NCBI GenBank assembly: GCA_023431345.1
Contig: JAEYWK010000153.1
Location: 14,256 to 78,255 of the forward strand
Direction of reading: 5' to 3'
Source: Pseudomonadota bacterium
GTDB lineage: Bacteria; Myxococcota_A; Polyangia; Polyangiales; Polyangiaceae
Length of the DNA: 64,000 bases
The notes under the pieces: generated by a model
The model's input: only the letters and a program-made list of their open reading frames with translations
What the model was told of the DNA's origin: nothing
The model's database searches: none
Shown: positions 41,281-50,098 of the stretch, in pieces
Layout of the letters: every line of letters begins with the position of its first letter
How positions within the stretch are numbered: the first letter of the stretch is position 1
Program-made: the position numbers and the translations under genes

Positions 41281-44200
41281 ATGCCGCTGCCCGCTACCAA
41301 GCTACTCCGCCTGGCCGCTTCCGCCGCGCTGCTCGCTGGCGTGGCTTGCTCGGGCGGCACCATGGAGGTGACGTATTCACCGCGGATCTGCGGCTTCGAG
41401 CTCAACGGGGCCACGTCGGGCGCCGAGCATCCGCTGCGCATCAACGAGGTGATGACCGGCAACGACGGCGCGTGGGTGGACGAGGTTGGTGAAACCGACG
41501 ACTTCGTCGAGCTCATCAACACCGGCAACGAGCCGCTCGCGCTGCAGGGCTTTTACTTGGGCGATAAGGTCGGCAAGGCCACGCGGCTCCCCAAGCTGAG
41601 CCTCGACCCGGGGCGCACGCTGTTGCTGTGGGCCGACGACTCCCCCGAGCAGGGCGAGCTGCACCTGCCGTTCAAGCTATCCAATTCGGGGACGCCGCTC
41701 CTGCTGTGGTCGGACGACTGCGCGCTCGTCGATCGGGTGGTCGTACCGGCGCTGCCGCGCTCCGAGAGCTACGCGCGACTGCCGGACGGCAGCGGCGATT
41801 TCGAAATTTGCCGCTACGCGACGCCCGAGCGCGAAAACGGCGACACTTGCTCGCCTCCCGAGCCGCCCAACCTCCAAGAAAACATCAGCTTCGAGCCCTA
41901 CGTTTGGGACGAGCCTTACCCGAAGCTGGCGGGGCCGCTCGTCGTCTCGGAGCTCGCGCTCGAGCCGGACGCGTTCGTGGAGCTGCTCAACATCGGGGAC
42001 GACGAGGTCGATCTCAGCGCGTTCAGCGCGCGCTTGAGCGCCATGGATCCGGGCGACGGCTGGCCCGCGCCGGACGAAGGCGCCGAGCTGACCTTTCCCG
42101 GCGACGTGAGCACGCTCGCGCCCGGCGAGCGGCTGCTGCTACCGATCAGCGCCGAGCAGACGGCGGAGGTCACCGCGCGCGCCAGCCGAGAAGGCGTGCT
42201 GAGCGTTTGGCAAGCAGACGCAGAAACGCCCAGCGATCGCCTCGATTTCATGGCATTTCCGGCGGGCGCGTCACTCGCGCGGCTAGCGGATGGCAGCGCC
42301 CAGGCGCGCTTCTGTCAGACGCCGAGCCCCGGGGAGCCGAACGACGACTGCGAGCCCGTCCCGGCGCGTGAGCTTCCGGGTGGCCGCGCGCACCAGCTCG
42401 CTACGCCGAGCGACTTCGAGGCGCTCGCGGAAGGCGGGACCGAGGTCGGCGACATCGGCGTCAAGTTCGTCGTGGACATGGCGGCCGGCGACGTGGTGCA
42501 TCTGCTCGGCAACCGCGACTGGGCGCTGCACTACACCTGGATCCGCGAGCAAGTCCAGCGCGAGCCGCACCTCGATCGCTGCGACCCCGAGCAGGCCAGC
42601 GAGTTCAACGTGGGCTGGGGCCTGTTCAGCCAGACCGAGTATTTCATGGTCGAAGGCCGGCGCTACCTGCTCGGCACCCTGGTTCGCCACACGAACGGCA
42701 GTAAGACGGTCGAGTTCACGCCCGGCGACCAGATCATCGGCGAGCAGATGCGCCGCGCCTTCTTCGCGGTGGTGCGGGCGGTCGAAGACCCGACCGAGTG
42801 GTCCATTCGCCCCACCGAAGGCCGACAAGTCAGCGAGCTTCGCAGCATCGAGGGCACGGCGCCGATCGTGGGGCCCAGCGCGCCCTACTCGGGCCTCACC
42901 TTCCAGCCGCTGAACCCAGCCGTCGGCTTCGGCACGCTCACCTTCGTGCCCGCGCGCGAGCTCGAGACGGCCGAGCTCGGGCCGAACGTGATCGTCGTGA
43001 CCGACGACGTGCCCAACGAGACGGCGTTCGTGGGCGGGCTCATCACGGAGGCCTTCCAAACCCCGCTCGCGCACGTGAACGTGCTGGCGCGCGGGCGGGG
43101 CACGCCCAACATGGCGCTGCGGGGCGCGCGCAACGACGAGCGCTTGCGAGGCCTGTTCGGCAAGCTGGTACGACTCGAGGTGCGCGCCTCCGACTTCACG
43201 CTGCGCGAGGCGAGCGCCGAGGAGGCGGACGCCTACTGGCGAGCGCGCACGCCGACGGGACCCAAGCTCGCGCCCGAACGCGACCTTTCTCGGCGCGGCG
43301 TGGTCGCGCTCGCCGACGTCGGCTACGATTCTGCGACCAGCATCGGCTCGAAGGCGGCCGGCATGGCCGAGCTGTATCGGGTTCGGAACTACGGCGTCTA
43401 CTGCTCGGAGGCGACGATCCCGCTGTACGTTCCGCCCGCAGCGTTCGCGGTTCCGTTCGCGCACTACGTCGACCATTTCGAAGCCAGCGGCGCGCGTGAG
43501 CTGCTCGAGGAGCTCGAGCGCGATCCGGCGTTTCGCGCCGACCCGCACGAGCACGCCGAAGGTCTCGCCCGCGTGCGCGACCTGATCTTGGACCACCCGC
43601 TCGACGCCGAGCTCCTGGGCGAGGTAGAAAGCGCGATCCGCGAGCGTTTCGGCGCGAGCCGCGTGCGCTTCCGCAGCAGCAGCAACACCGAAGATCTCAC
43701 GACCTTCAATGGCGCTGGCCTGCACACCTCGACCAGCGCCGACATCGAGGGCTCGCAGAGCTTCGTCGACGACGCGCTACGCACGGTTTGGGCCAGCCTG
43801 TGGAATACGCGCGCTTACGACGAGCGCGCCTTCGGCAATGTGGAGCAGGCCCAAGCCGCCATGGCCGTGCTCGTGCATCAGGCGTGGCAATCGGAGGCGG
43901 CCCAGGGAGTCGCGATCAGCCGCAACGCGCTCGACGCAATCCGTGACAGCCAGTACTACATCAACGCGCAGGTCGGCGAGGCATCGGTCACGAACCCGGC
44001 GCCCGGAGTCACCAGCGACGAGCTGATTTACACGCCGCCGCCGCGCCGTCCGAAGGTCGACTATCAGGCGCGCTCGAGCCTGTCGCGCGGGCGAGACGTG
44101 CTCAGCTTCAGCGAAATCCAAGCGCTGGGCTGCGCCCTGCACTCGGTCCACGAGCACTACAAGCCGCTCGTCGATCCCGAGGGCGAGAATCGCCTCTACG

Positions 44201-44313
44201 CGATGCAGATCGAGTGGAAGCTGATGGGCTCCGAGCGACGCCTGCTGATCAAGCAGGCCCGGCCCTACAGCTTCGGCGCGATCGACGTGCCCAGCGACTG
44301 CCGCGAGTTTTGA
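41281..44313 (+). CDS. Predicted lipoprotein: lamin-tail domains plus glucan-water-dikinase-like half
   Basis: 1010 residues. A signal peptide ends in lipobox AGVAC. Two lamin-tail-like beta domains follow (EVMTGN..DDFVELINTGNEPLALQGFYLGD near 35 and VVSELALEPDAFVELLNIGDDEVDLSAF near 220). A swivel-type phosphohistidine domain has its candidate His in LAHVNVLARGRGTPN near 598. The C-terminal ~330 residues look like the ATP/PEP-pyruvate-binding domain, with IGSKAAGMAEL (~687), VRFRSSSNTEDL (~797) and VWASLWNTRA. The swivel-then-ATP-domain order and HVxVxAR motif match glucan, water dikinases rather than PEP synthase. Such enzymes need ATP, which is absent outside the cell. Activity is therefore uncertain. 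Confidence 0.82.
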   Translation: MPLPATKLLRLAASAALLAGVACSGGTMEVTYSPRICGFELNGATSGAEHPLRINEVMTGNDGAWVDEVGETDDFVELINTGNEPLALQGFYLGDKVGKATRLPKLSLDPGRTLLLWADDSPEQGELHLPFKLSNSGTPLLLWSDDCALVDRVVVPALPRSESYARLPDGSGDFEICRYATPERENGDTCSPPEPPNLQENISFEPYVWDEPYPKLAGPLVVSELALEPDAFVELLNIGDDEVDLSAFSARLSAMDPGDGWPAPDEGAELTFPGDVSTLAPGERLLLPISAEQTAEVTARASREGVLSVWQADAETPSDRLDFMAFPAGASLARLADGSAQARFCQTPSPGEPNDDCEPVPARELPGGRAHQLATPSDFEALAEGGTEVGDIGVKFVVDMAAGDVVHLLGNRDWALHYTWIREQVQREPHLDRCDPEQASEFNVGWGLFSQTEYFMVEGRRYLLGTLVRHTNGSKTVEFTPGDQIIGEQMRRAFFAVVRAVEDPTEWSIRPTEGRQVSELRSIEGTAPIVGPSAPYSGLTFQPLNPAVGFGTLTFVPARELETAELGPNVIVVTDDVPNETAFVGGLITEAFQTPLAHVNVLARGRGTPNMALRGARNDERLRGLFGKLVRLEVRASDFTLREASAEEADAYWRARTPTGPKLAPERDLSRRGVVALADVGYDSATSIGSKAAGMAELYRVRNYGVYCSEATIPLYVPPAAFAVPFAHYVDHFEASGARELLEELERDPAFRADPHEHAEGLARVRDLILDHPLDAELLGEVESAIRERFGASRVRFRSSSNTEDLTTFNGAGLHTSTSADIEGSQSFVDDALRTVWASLWNTRAYDERAFGNVEQAQAAMAVLVHQAWQSEAAQGVAISRNALDAIRDSQYYINAQVGEASVTNPAPGVTSDELIYTPPPRRPKVDYQARSSLSRGRDVLSFSEIQALGCALHSVHEHYKPLVDPEGENRLYAMQIEWKLMGSERRLLIKQARPYSFGAIDVPSDCREF

Positions 44314-44317
44314 CGTG

Positions 44318-44349
44318 CTCGCGCGAGGCGCCCATCCGCCGCGCGCGAG
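44318..44349. terminator. Hairpin between convergent genes
   Basis: CTCGCGCG (44318-44325) and CGCGCGAG (44342-44349) form an 8-bp stem around a 16-base loop, five bases after the stop of the dikinase-like gene and before the convergent membrane-protein gene's stop at 44360. It could serve both; no T-run is present. Confidence 0.4.
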
Positions 44350-44359
44350 GCCTGGTCCC

Positions 44360-44764
44360 TTAGCCCCGAAAGTCGGTCGCGGCGCTCTTGGAGGGGATGG
44401 TCGCGAAGATCAGCACGAGCAAGCCGACCACGATGCCGTTGGCGTACGTCAGCGGCTCCGTCGCCGCGGAAGCGTACGTCCACAAGATCAGGAACCCGGC
44501 GAGGAAGCCGTTCAACCAACGCATCGGCGGCGCGCTCATCGAGAGCAGGGCGACGACGGAGATGAGGAGGCCGGGCAGCCACGCGCTCAAGCGCGTCTCG
44601 TCCGTGTGCGGCCAGGCGAAGGCGGAAAGCTGGAGCCAGGCGCCGAGCGCCAGGTTGGCGATGCGCGGCCACGGCAGGGCCTCCGTCGACCTCGCCAAGG
44701 CGTGGCCTTTCAGCTTGCTCGGCGCCGCGACGCGAGCACCCTTCGACAGCGTCGGCTCGTCCAT
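44360..44764 (-). CDS. Small membrane protein, SPW-repeat-like
   Basis: 134 residues with about four hydrophobic segments (~40-55, 62-80, 82-100 and 105-125). The segment IANLALGAWLQLSAFAWPH resembles the SPW repeat (a Ser/Pro-Trp motif in membrane helices) and RWLNGFLAGFLILWTYA a second copy. No function is known for this group. The gene stands alone, convergent to the dikinase-like gene and divergent from the Ser/Thr kinase at 44939. Confidence 0.5.
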   Translation of the reverse strand: MDEPTLSKGARVAAPSKLKGHALARSTEALPWPRIANLALGAWLQLSAFAWPHTDETRLSAWLPGLLISVVALLSMSAPPMRWLNGFLAGFLILWTYASAATEPLTYANGIVVGLLVLIFATIPSKSAATDFRG

Positions 44765-44921
44765 GAGCGTTCGGATAGCAACCGCCGTGCCGCGCCGAAG
44801 CCTCAGCGATCTCGCAGATCACGCGGAAAAAGCGCGGCTCTGACGCGCAAATCGGCCCCGGTCGGGGCGAGGCGCCGCGCCTCGCGCTCGCCGTGAATGC
44901 AGCAGAGCCGCGCCATCGCTC

Positions 44922-44927
44922 TATACT
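44922..44927 (+). promoter_or_regulatory. -10-like element close to the kinase start
   Basis: TATACT begins 17 bases before the ATG at 44939 in the context CGCTCTATACT. This favours the start at 44939 over the in-frame ATG at 44897 and implies a nearly leaderless transcript. No clear -35 element is seen. Confidence 0.35.
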
Positions 44928-44938
44928 GGGCGCGGGCA

Positions 44939-46357
44939 ATGCAGCAGGCGTCGACATGGCTCGCGGCCGGCCGTTACGAAGTAGGCGAAGTCGTCGGGCG
45001 CGGCGGCTACGGCATGGTGTGCCGCGGCGTGGATCGCAAGACGGGCGAGCGAGTCGCGTTGAAGATGCTGACGCCGGAGGCCGGTCGGGACCCGAACGTG
45101 GTCGAGCGGATGCTACGCGAGCAGCAGGCGCTCGTAGCGCTGACCGGCACCTGCGCGGTGACCGCCATCGACCTGTGTCGCCTCGAGAGCGGCGCGCCGT
45201 GCCTGGTCATGGAGTGGCTGGAAGGTCGGGACCTGGAGCAGCAGCTGACGATTTGGGAAGCGGCCGCGCAGCGCGGCAGCATCCCGCAGCTCCGCGACAT
45301 CGTGCGCTCGCTCTCGCAGACGCTGGCGCGCGCGCACGAAATTGGCATCGTGCATCGCGACATCAAGCCCGCCAACGTGTTCTTGGTCGGCTCCCCCGCG
45401 CCGGGCGTGCGCTTGCTCGACTTCGGGCTGTCGCGGATGAGGTCGGCGGCGCCGCTCACCGCGATGGGCATGGTGATGGGCTCGCCGAGCTACATCGCGC
45501 CCGAGACCTGGCGCGGCAACTCGGCCGCTCTCGACGGGCGCGCCGACTTGTTCTCGCTGGCGGTGGTCGTGTTCCGCTACCTGACCGGTGAGCTGCCGTT
45601 CGATGCGCCCGATCTCATCGCCAAGATGACGGCCGTCACGAGCGGCCCGCGGCCGAGCGTCGTCGCGCTGCGACCCGATTTGCCGGGCGCGCTCGACATC
45701 TGGATGAGCCGCGCGCTAGCGGTAGAGCCGGCCGATCGCTTCCAAACCGGCGGTGATTTCTTGGCGGCGTTCGAAGCCGCCTTGCGCGGCGAGACGCTGG
45801 CCGTGAGCGCCGACGTCACGGGCGTGCGCGCCATCGCCAAGCCGTACGGCGAGGGCTCACCCGCCCCCGGGGATCGGTCGAGCGCCCTGACCTCGGCCTG
45901 GCGCGCCGCCGCGACGCTGCTCAAGCGCTTCACCCAGCCGCGCGACCGCGCGACGCCCGCGCCGAGCGCGCCCGCGCCGGACCCGAGCATGCCCCCACCC
46001 ACCGTGGTCAGCGCGCCGCTCACGCAAGCCAGCGCCCCGCCGAGCGTAGCGCCCGCCGCCCAGCCCGAGCGGGACGAAGCGCGCGCGCCGCGCCCTGAGC
46101 GGTCGAGCGTGTGGCTCGACTCGACCGAGCTGCAAGAAGAGCTGACGCCCGTTAGCCTGAGCCTCGACAGCTCGCCCATGACTCTCCGCAGCGAGCTGCC
46201 ACCTCCGCCCGCTGGCACGGTAGACCAGTCCGCGTCCACGTCGCGCAAGCCGACAGCCAAGGGCAAAGGCGAGAAAAAGACCACGCGCGCCAAGAAGGGC
46301 AAGGGCAAGAAGGCCAAGGCCCAAGCCAAGAAGCCGCGCCGCGAGCGCAAAAAGTGA
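44939..46357 (+). CDS. Ser/Thr protein kinase with Lys-rich tail
   Basis: About 472 residues. The kinase domain (~10-280) has Gly loop VGRGGYGMV, Lys in VALKMLTP, catalytic HRDIKPAN near 138, DFG in LLDFGLSR and IAPE, so it should be active. There is no membrane segment, unlike many PknB-type kinases. A Pro/Ala/Ser-rich region (~310-440) follows. The last ~35 residues are dominated by Lys, with repeats such as KKGKGKKAKAQAKK, resembling histone-H1-like tails that bind nucleic acid or acidic surfaces. The aldo/keto reductase gene starts six bases after its stop, so both may be co-transcribed. Confidence 0.88.
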   Translation: MQQASTWLAAGRYEVGEVVGRGGYGMVCRGVDRKTGERVALKMLTPEAGRDPNVVERMLREQQALVALTGTCAVTAIDLCRLESGAPCLVMEWLEGRDLEQQLTIWEAAAQRGSIPQLRDIVRSLSQTLARAHEIGIVHRDIKPANVFLVGSPAPGVRLLDFGLSRMRSAAPLTAMGMVMGSPSYIAPETWRGNSAALDGRADLFSLAVVVFRYLTGELPFDAPDLIAKMTAVTSGPRPSVVALRPDLPGALDIWMSRALAVEPADRFQTGGDFLAAFEAALRGETLAVSADVTGVRAIAKPYGEGSPAPGDRSSALTSAWRAAATLLKRFTQPRDRATPAPSAPAPDPSMPPPTVVSAPLTQASAPPSVAPAAQPERDEARAPRPERSSVWLDSTELQEELTPVSLSLDSSPMTLRSELPPPPAGTVDQSASTSRKPTAKGKGEKKTTRAKKGKGKKAKAQAKKPRRERKK

Positions 46358-46363
46358 ACTCCC

Positions 46364-47407
46364 ATGAGCTACGTTGCCGCCACTGATCGCTACGAGACGA
46401 TGGTGTTCCGCCAGTGTGGGAAGACGGGCCTGAAGCTGCCCGCCATCTCCCTCGGGCTATGGCACAACTTTGGAGACACGACGCCGCTCGAGAAGCAGCG
46501 CAGCCTCCTTCACACGGCGTTCGACCTCGGCATCACCCATTTCGACCTGGCCAACAACTACGGCCCTCCCTACGGCAGCGCCGAGCTCAACTTCGGGCGC
46601 CTGCTCGAGCAAGACTTCGCCGCCTACCGTGATGAGCTGATCATCTCCACCAAGGCGGGTTGGGACATGTGGCCCGGACCCTACGGTCGAGGCGGAGGCA
46701 GCCGGAAGTACATGCTCGCCAGCCTCGATCAAAGCCTTCGGCGCATGCGGCTCGACTACGTCGACATCTTCTACTCACATCGCTTCGACGCCGACACGCC
46801 GCTCGAAGAAACGATGGGCGCGCTCGCCAGCGCCGTGCAGCAGGGCAAGGCGCTGTACGTCGGCATCTCGTCGTACTCGGCCGGCAAGACCGAAGCCGCC
46901 ATCGAGCTCTTGCGCGAGTGGAAGGTACCGCTGCTGATTCATCAGCCTTCTTACAGCCTGCTCAACCGCTGGCCCGAAGGAGGCCTGTTCGACGCGCTCG
47001 AGCGCGCGGGTGTCGGTTGCATCGCCTTCAGCCCGCTCGCGCAAGGCTTGCTCACCGACAAATACTTGCAGGGCGTACCCGAGGACTCGCGCATCAACCG
47101 CCCGGGGGGCGGCAGCCTGAAGCAAGCTCACTTGAGCGAAGAGAACCTGGCCCGCGTGCGCGCGCTGAACGAAATCGCCCAGTCGCGTGGCCAAAGCTTG
47201 GCCCAAATGGCGATAGCTTGGGTGCTGCGGGATCCGCGCGTGACCACGGCTCTGATCGGCGCGAGCACGCCCGAGCAGATCAAGGAGAACGTCGCCGCGA
47301 TCGGCAACTTGAAGTTCAGCGCCGACGAGCTGGCTCGCATCGACGAGCACGCCCAAGACGGGCAGCTGAACCTCTGGGAAAAGCCCAGCACCGATCAGCG
47401 AGTCTGA
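46364..47407 (+). CDS. Aldo/keto reductase (YghZ / KCNAB-like)
   Basis: 347 residues, an NADPH-dependent TIM-barrel reductase. The catalytic tetrad is seen as Asp and Tyr in FDLANNYGPPYGSAE, Lys in IISTKAGW and His in DIFYSHRFD. LIHQPSYSLLNRW and the NADPH-binding end TALIGASTPEQIKENVAA place it in the YghZ (glyceraldehyde-3-phosphate/methylglyoxal reductase) and potassium-channel beta-subunit branch. It would detoxify aldehydes such as methylglyoxal. The ATG lies six bases after the kinase stop. It faces a second aldo/keto reductase of a different subgroup across 25 bp. Confidence 0.92.
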   Translation: MSYVAATDRYETMVFRQCGKTGLKLPAISLGLWHNFGDTTPLEKQRSLLHTAFDLGITHFDLANNYGPPYGSAELNFGRLLEQDFAAYRDELIISTKAGWDMWPGPYGRGGGSRKYMLASLDQSLRRMRLDYVDIFYSHRFDADTPLEETMGALASAVQQGKALYVGISSYSAGKTEAAIELLREWKVPLLIHQPSYSLLNRWPEGGLFDALERAGVGCIAFSPLAQGLLTDKYLQGVPEDSRINRPGGGSLKQAHLSEENLARVRALNEIAQSRGQSLAQMAIAWVLRDPRVTTALIGASTPEQIKENVAAIGNLKFSADELARIDEHAQDGQLNLWEKPSTDQRV

Positions 47408-47432
47408 TCTCGCGGCCCCGGGGCGGCGCCGC

Positions 47433-48287
47433 TCACGCGAGCTCGCCGCCGAGGCGCTCGAGCAGCGCGACTTCAGCGGGAGTCAGAGGCAGCTCGAGGG
47501 CGGCGAGATCGGCGCGCATGTGCTCGGGGCTCGACGTACCCGTGAGCGGCAGCATGCCAGCGGCGCGGGCGAACGCGAACACCAGCTCCGCGACGCTGCA
47601 CCCGCGACGCGACGCAAGCTCCGTCACCCCCGTCGTCGAGAGCTCACGGCGGTTGGCGGTGAGCAGCGAGAAGGCTTGGTAGGTGACGCGGTGGGCACGG
47701 CAGAACCCGCGCACTTTCGCGTCCCATCCCGCGCTCGCGTAGCAGCGATTCTGGACGAACGACGGCTTGACCTCCGCGAGGGCGTAGAGCTTCTCCAGCT
47801 GGTCGGCGCTCACGTTGCTGACGCCGATGAAGCGCGCTTGCCCCGAATTGGCGAGCGCTTCGATGGCGCGCCAAGCCTCGACGTCACTCGGCGTGAGCCC
47901 GTCGCGCGTGGTGGGCCCGTGCAGCACGTACGAGTCGACGTAGTCGGTCTGAAAATGCGCGAGCGAGCTCTGGAACGACTGCTCCACCTGCCTTCCGACC
48001 GGAGCCTTCGGATCGTAGGGCAAGCGGTCGTCTTGCCCGCCGCGAAACGTGTACTTCGTCTGCAGGAACAACGATTGACGGCTGAGCGTCCCCTCCGCTA
48101 TCGCCTGCGTCACGGCGCGGCCGACGGCGGCTTCGTCGTAGTGCTTACGTTGATTGGCGGTGTCGATGCCGACGAAGCCGGTGTCGAGCGCGAGTCGCGT
48201 CAGCGCCTGCGTGCGCTCTTCCTTCCAGGCCGTGCCATACAAGATGGGCGGGACAGCGGCAGCTTCCGGGCGGCTTGGGAGCGACAC
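47433..48287 (-). CDS. Aldo/keto reductase
   Basis: 284 residues. The catalytic Asp is in GIDTANQRKHYDE, and the Tyr of the tetrad is probably the one in that motif; this spacing differs slightly from the usual DTAxxYGNE. Lys is in LFLQTKYTF and His in YVLHGPTTR. The C-terminus keeps TGTSSPEHM for cofactor binding. It resembles the small AKR group of sugar and 2,5-diketogluconate-type reductases; the substrate is unknown. The start is GTG at 48287. It is convergent with the other reductase gene and downstream of the NtrC-like gene on the same strand (109 bp gap). Confidence 0.85.
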   Translation of the reverse strand: MSLPSRPEAAAVPPILYGTAWKEERTQALTRLALDTGFVGIDTANQRKHYDEAAVGRAVTQAIAEGTLSRQSLFLQTKYTFRGGQDDRLPYDPKAPVGRQVEQSFQSSLAHFQTDYVDSYVLHGPTTRDGLTPSDVEAWRAIEALANSGQARFIGVSNVSADQLEKLYALAEVKPSFVQNRCYASAGWDAKVRGFCRAHRVTYQAFSLLTANRRELSTTGVTELASRRGCSVAELVFAFARAAGMLPLTGTSSPEHMRADLAALELPLTPAEVALLERLGGELA

Positions 48288-48396
48288 CGAGGCAAGCTAT
48301 CCCGGGGAGCTTCCCTTTGGCAAAGCCTGGCTCTACGCCAGCGACGGCGAAGCTGGGGGTGGTGCTCGGCGGCTCGGCGGCTGCAGCCCGCACGCG

Positions 48397-49851
48397 TCAG
48401 CGCTGAGCGACGAGCGGCGCGGGTACGGCGGGGTCGAGCGCGCCGGCGCTCGGAGCCGCACCCGGGCTCGGGCGAATGCCGTGGCGGTCCAGCAGGCGGC
48501 GAAAGTTCGAGCGATCCATGCCCGCGCGCCGAGCGGACTGACTCAGGTTGCCGGAGCAATCTTCGAGCACCTGCTCCAGGTAATTGCGCTCGAAGCGCGA
48601 GCGCGCCTCAGTGAAGCCGACGTCGACCACCGCGCGCAGCCGCGGCCGAGAGGAGTTGCTCCGCCGGCACAGCTGCGGCGGCAGCGCGCTCGCCAAGAGC
48701 ACCTCGTCGTGGGTCATCACGACGGCTCGCTCGATGGCGTTCTCGAGCTCGCGAATGTTGCCCGGAAAGTCGTAGCTGGCGATGGCCTCGAGCGCGCAAG
48801 ACCCGAGACGAGGCGCCGGCTTCCCTAGCCGACTCGCGTGCTTCGCGAGCAAGTGGTGGGCCAGGAGCAGCACGTCTTCGCCGCGCTCGCGCAGCGGGGG
48901 CAGCTCGATGCCGACGACGCTCAAGCGGTAATAGAGATCCTCGCGGAAGCGACGTTTTCGAACCTCTTCATCGAGCGGTCGGCTCGTGGTCGCGATCACC
49001 CGCACGTCGATGGGACGCGCGTGATTCGCCACCGGTCTGAGGTTGCGCTCTTCCATCACCCGTAGCAGGCGCACTTGCAGGCACGCCGGCAGCGCACCGA
49101 CGTCGTCGAGCAACAACGTGCCGCCGCTCGCTTCCTCGAAGGCGCTGCGTCGCCGGCCGCGCGCGCCGCTGAACGCGCCGCCCTCCTGACCGAACAGCTC
49201 GCTCTCCAGCAGCGCCTCGCTCAGAGACGCGCAGCTCACGACGACCAGCGGCCCCATGGCGCGCCGACCGTGCTCGTGCAGCGAGCGAGCCAGCAGCTCT
49301 TTGCCGGTTCCGCTCTCACCCGTCACCAGCACGGCCGCGTCGGTAGCGGACACGCTCGCGACCAGCTCGAACACGTGGCGCATGGCCTTCGAGTTGCCGA
49401 TCATGCCGCCGAAGCGCTGCGAAACCTCGAGCCGCTGCTCCAGGTAGCGGTTGCGATGCTTCAAGCGACGATGCGCGATGGCGCGCCCGAGCGCCAGCGT
49501 CAGCGTCTCCGAGCTCAGCGGCTTCAGCTGGAAGTCGAACGCCCCCTCGCGCATGGCCGTCACCGCTGCCGGCACCTCACCGTCGCCGGTCACCACGATC
49601 ACCGGCAGCTCGGGCGACGCCTGGCGGACGTGCATGAGCAAATCCATGCCGGATACGTCAGCCATGTACAGGTCGGTGAGGACGCAGTCGAGCTCCGCCT
49701 CGCCCTGCTCGAGCAGCTGCATGGCCGCGGCGCCCGAGCTCACACAGATCACCTCGAAGCCGCAGGCGACGAGCAGCGCTCGCACCGCGTGCAGGGATTG
49801 CTCGTCGTCATCGACGATAAGGACGCGGCCGGTAGAGAGCGGAGTCTGCAT
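48397..49851 (-). CDS. NtrC-type sigma-54 response regulator with altered motifs
   Basis: About 484 residues. Receiver domain (~5-120): VLIVDDDEQSL, phospho-acceptor Asp in CVLTDLYMADVSG, Lys in FQLKPL. AAA+ domain (~145-370): Walker A GESGTGKE, sigma-54 contact loop GAFSGA, Walker B LLLDDVG and sensor ATTSR. The C-terminal Fis-type helix-turn-helix has NLSQSARRAGMDRSNFRRLLDRHG. The contact loop normally reads GAFTGA (Thr to Ser here) and Walker B normally ends in DE (Glu to Asp), so ATPase and promoter-opening activity may be changed. The ATG at 49851 has GAGG nearby. No kinase gene is adjacent. Confidence 0.9.
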   Translation of the reverse strand: MQTPLSTGRVLIVDDDEQSLHAVRALLVACGFEVICVSSGAAAMQLLEQGEAELDCVLTDLYMADVSGMDLLMHVRQASPELPVIVVTGDGEVPAAVTAMREGAFDFQLKPLSSETLTLALGRAIAHRRLKHRNRYLEQRLEVSQRFGGMIGNSKAMRHVFELVASVSATDAAVLVTGESGTGKELLARSLHEHGRRAMGPLVVVSCASLSEALLESELFGQEGGAFSGARGRRRSAFEEASGGTLLLDDVGALPACLQVRLLRVMEERNLRPVANHARPIDVRVIATTSRPLDEEVRKRRFREDLYYRLSVVGIELPPLRERGEDVLLLAHHLLAKHASRLGKPAPRLGSCALEAIASYDFPGNIRELENAIERAVVMTHDEVLLASALPPQLCRRSNSSRPRLRAVVDVGFTEARSRFERNYLEQVLEDCSGNLSQSARRAGMDRSNFRRLLDRHGIRPSPGAAPSAGALDPAVPAPLVAQR

Positions 49852-50098
49852 GGCGTCGCCTCGGGTCTCCTCCACCTCCAAACGTACCAAGCGGACGCCC
49901 CCTTAAGCCCCGCCCGGGGTAAAACGGACCCAGGAGTCCCATCGATCCCACCGGCTACGTTTGCCCTAGGTGAAAATGCGGCGCCAGCGCGAGACGCTTC
50001 TCGCGAGTGATCGGCTGGTAATCTCGGCACGAACGCGAGAGACTCCCTGGCCAGTCGAGCGCGCCCTGCGAGCAAGGCGCGAGACAGAGGAGGAACCC

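Noticed and set aside
42283..43725. Antisense frame inside the dikinase-like gene
   Set aside because: The forward product has recognisable domains throughout; the antisense product has none.
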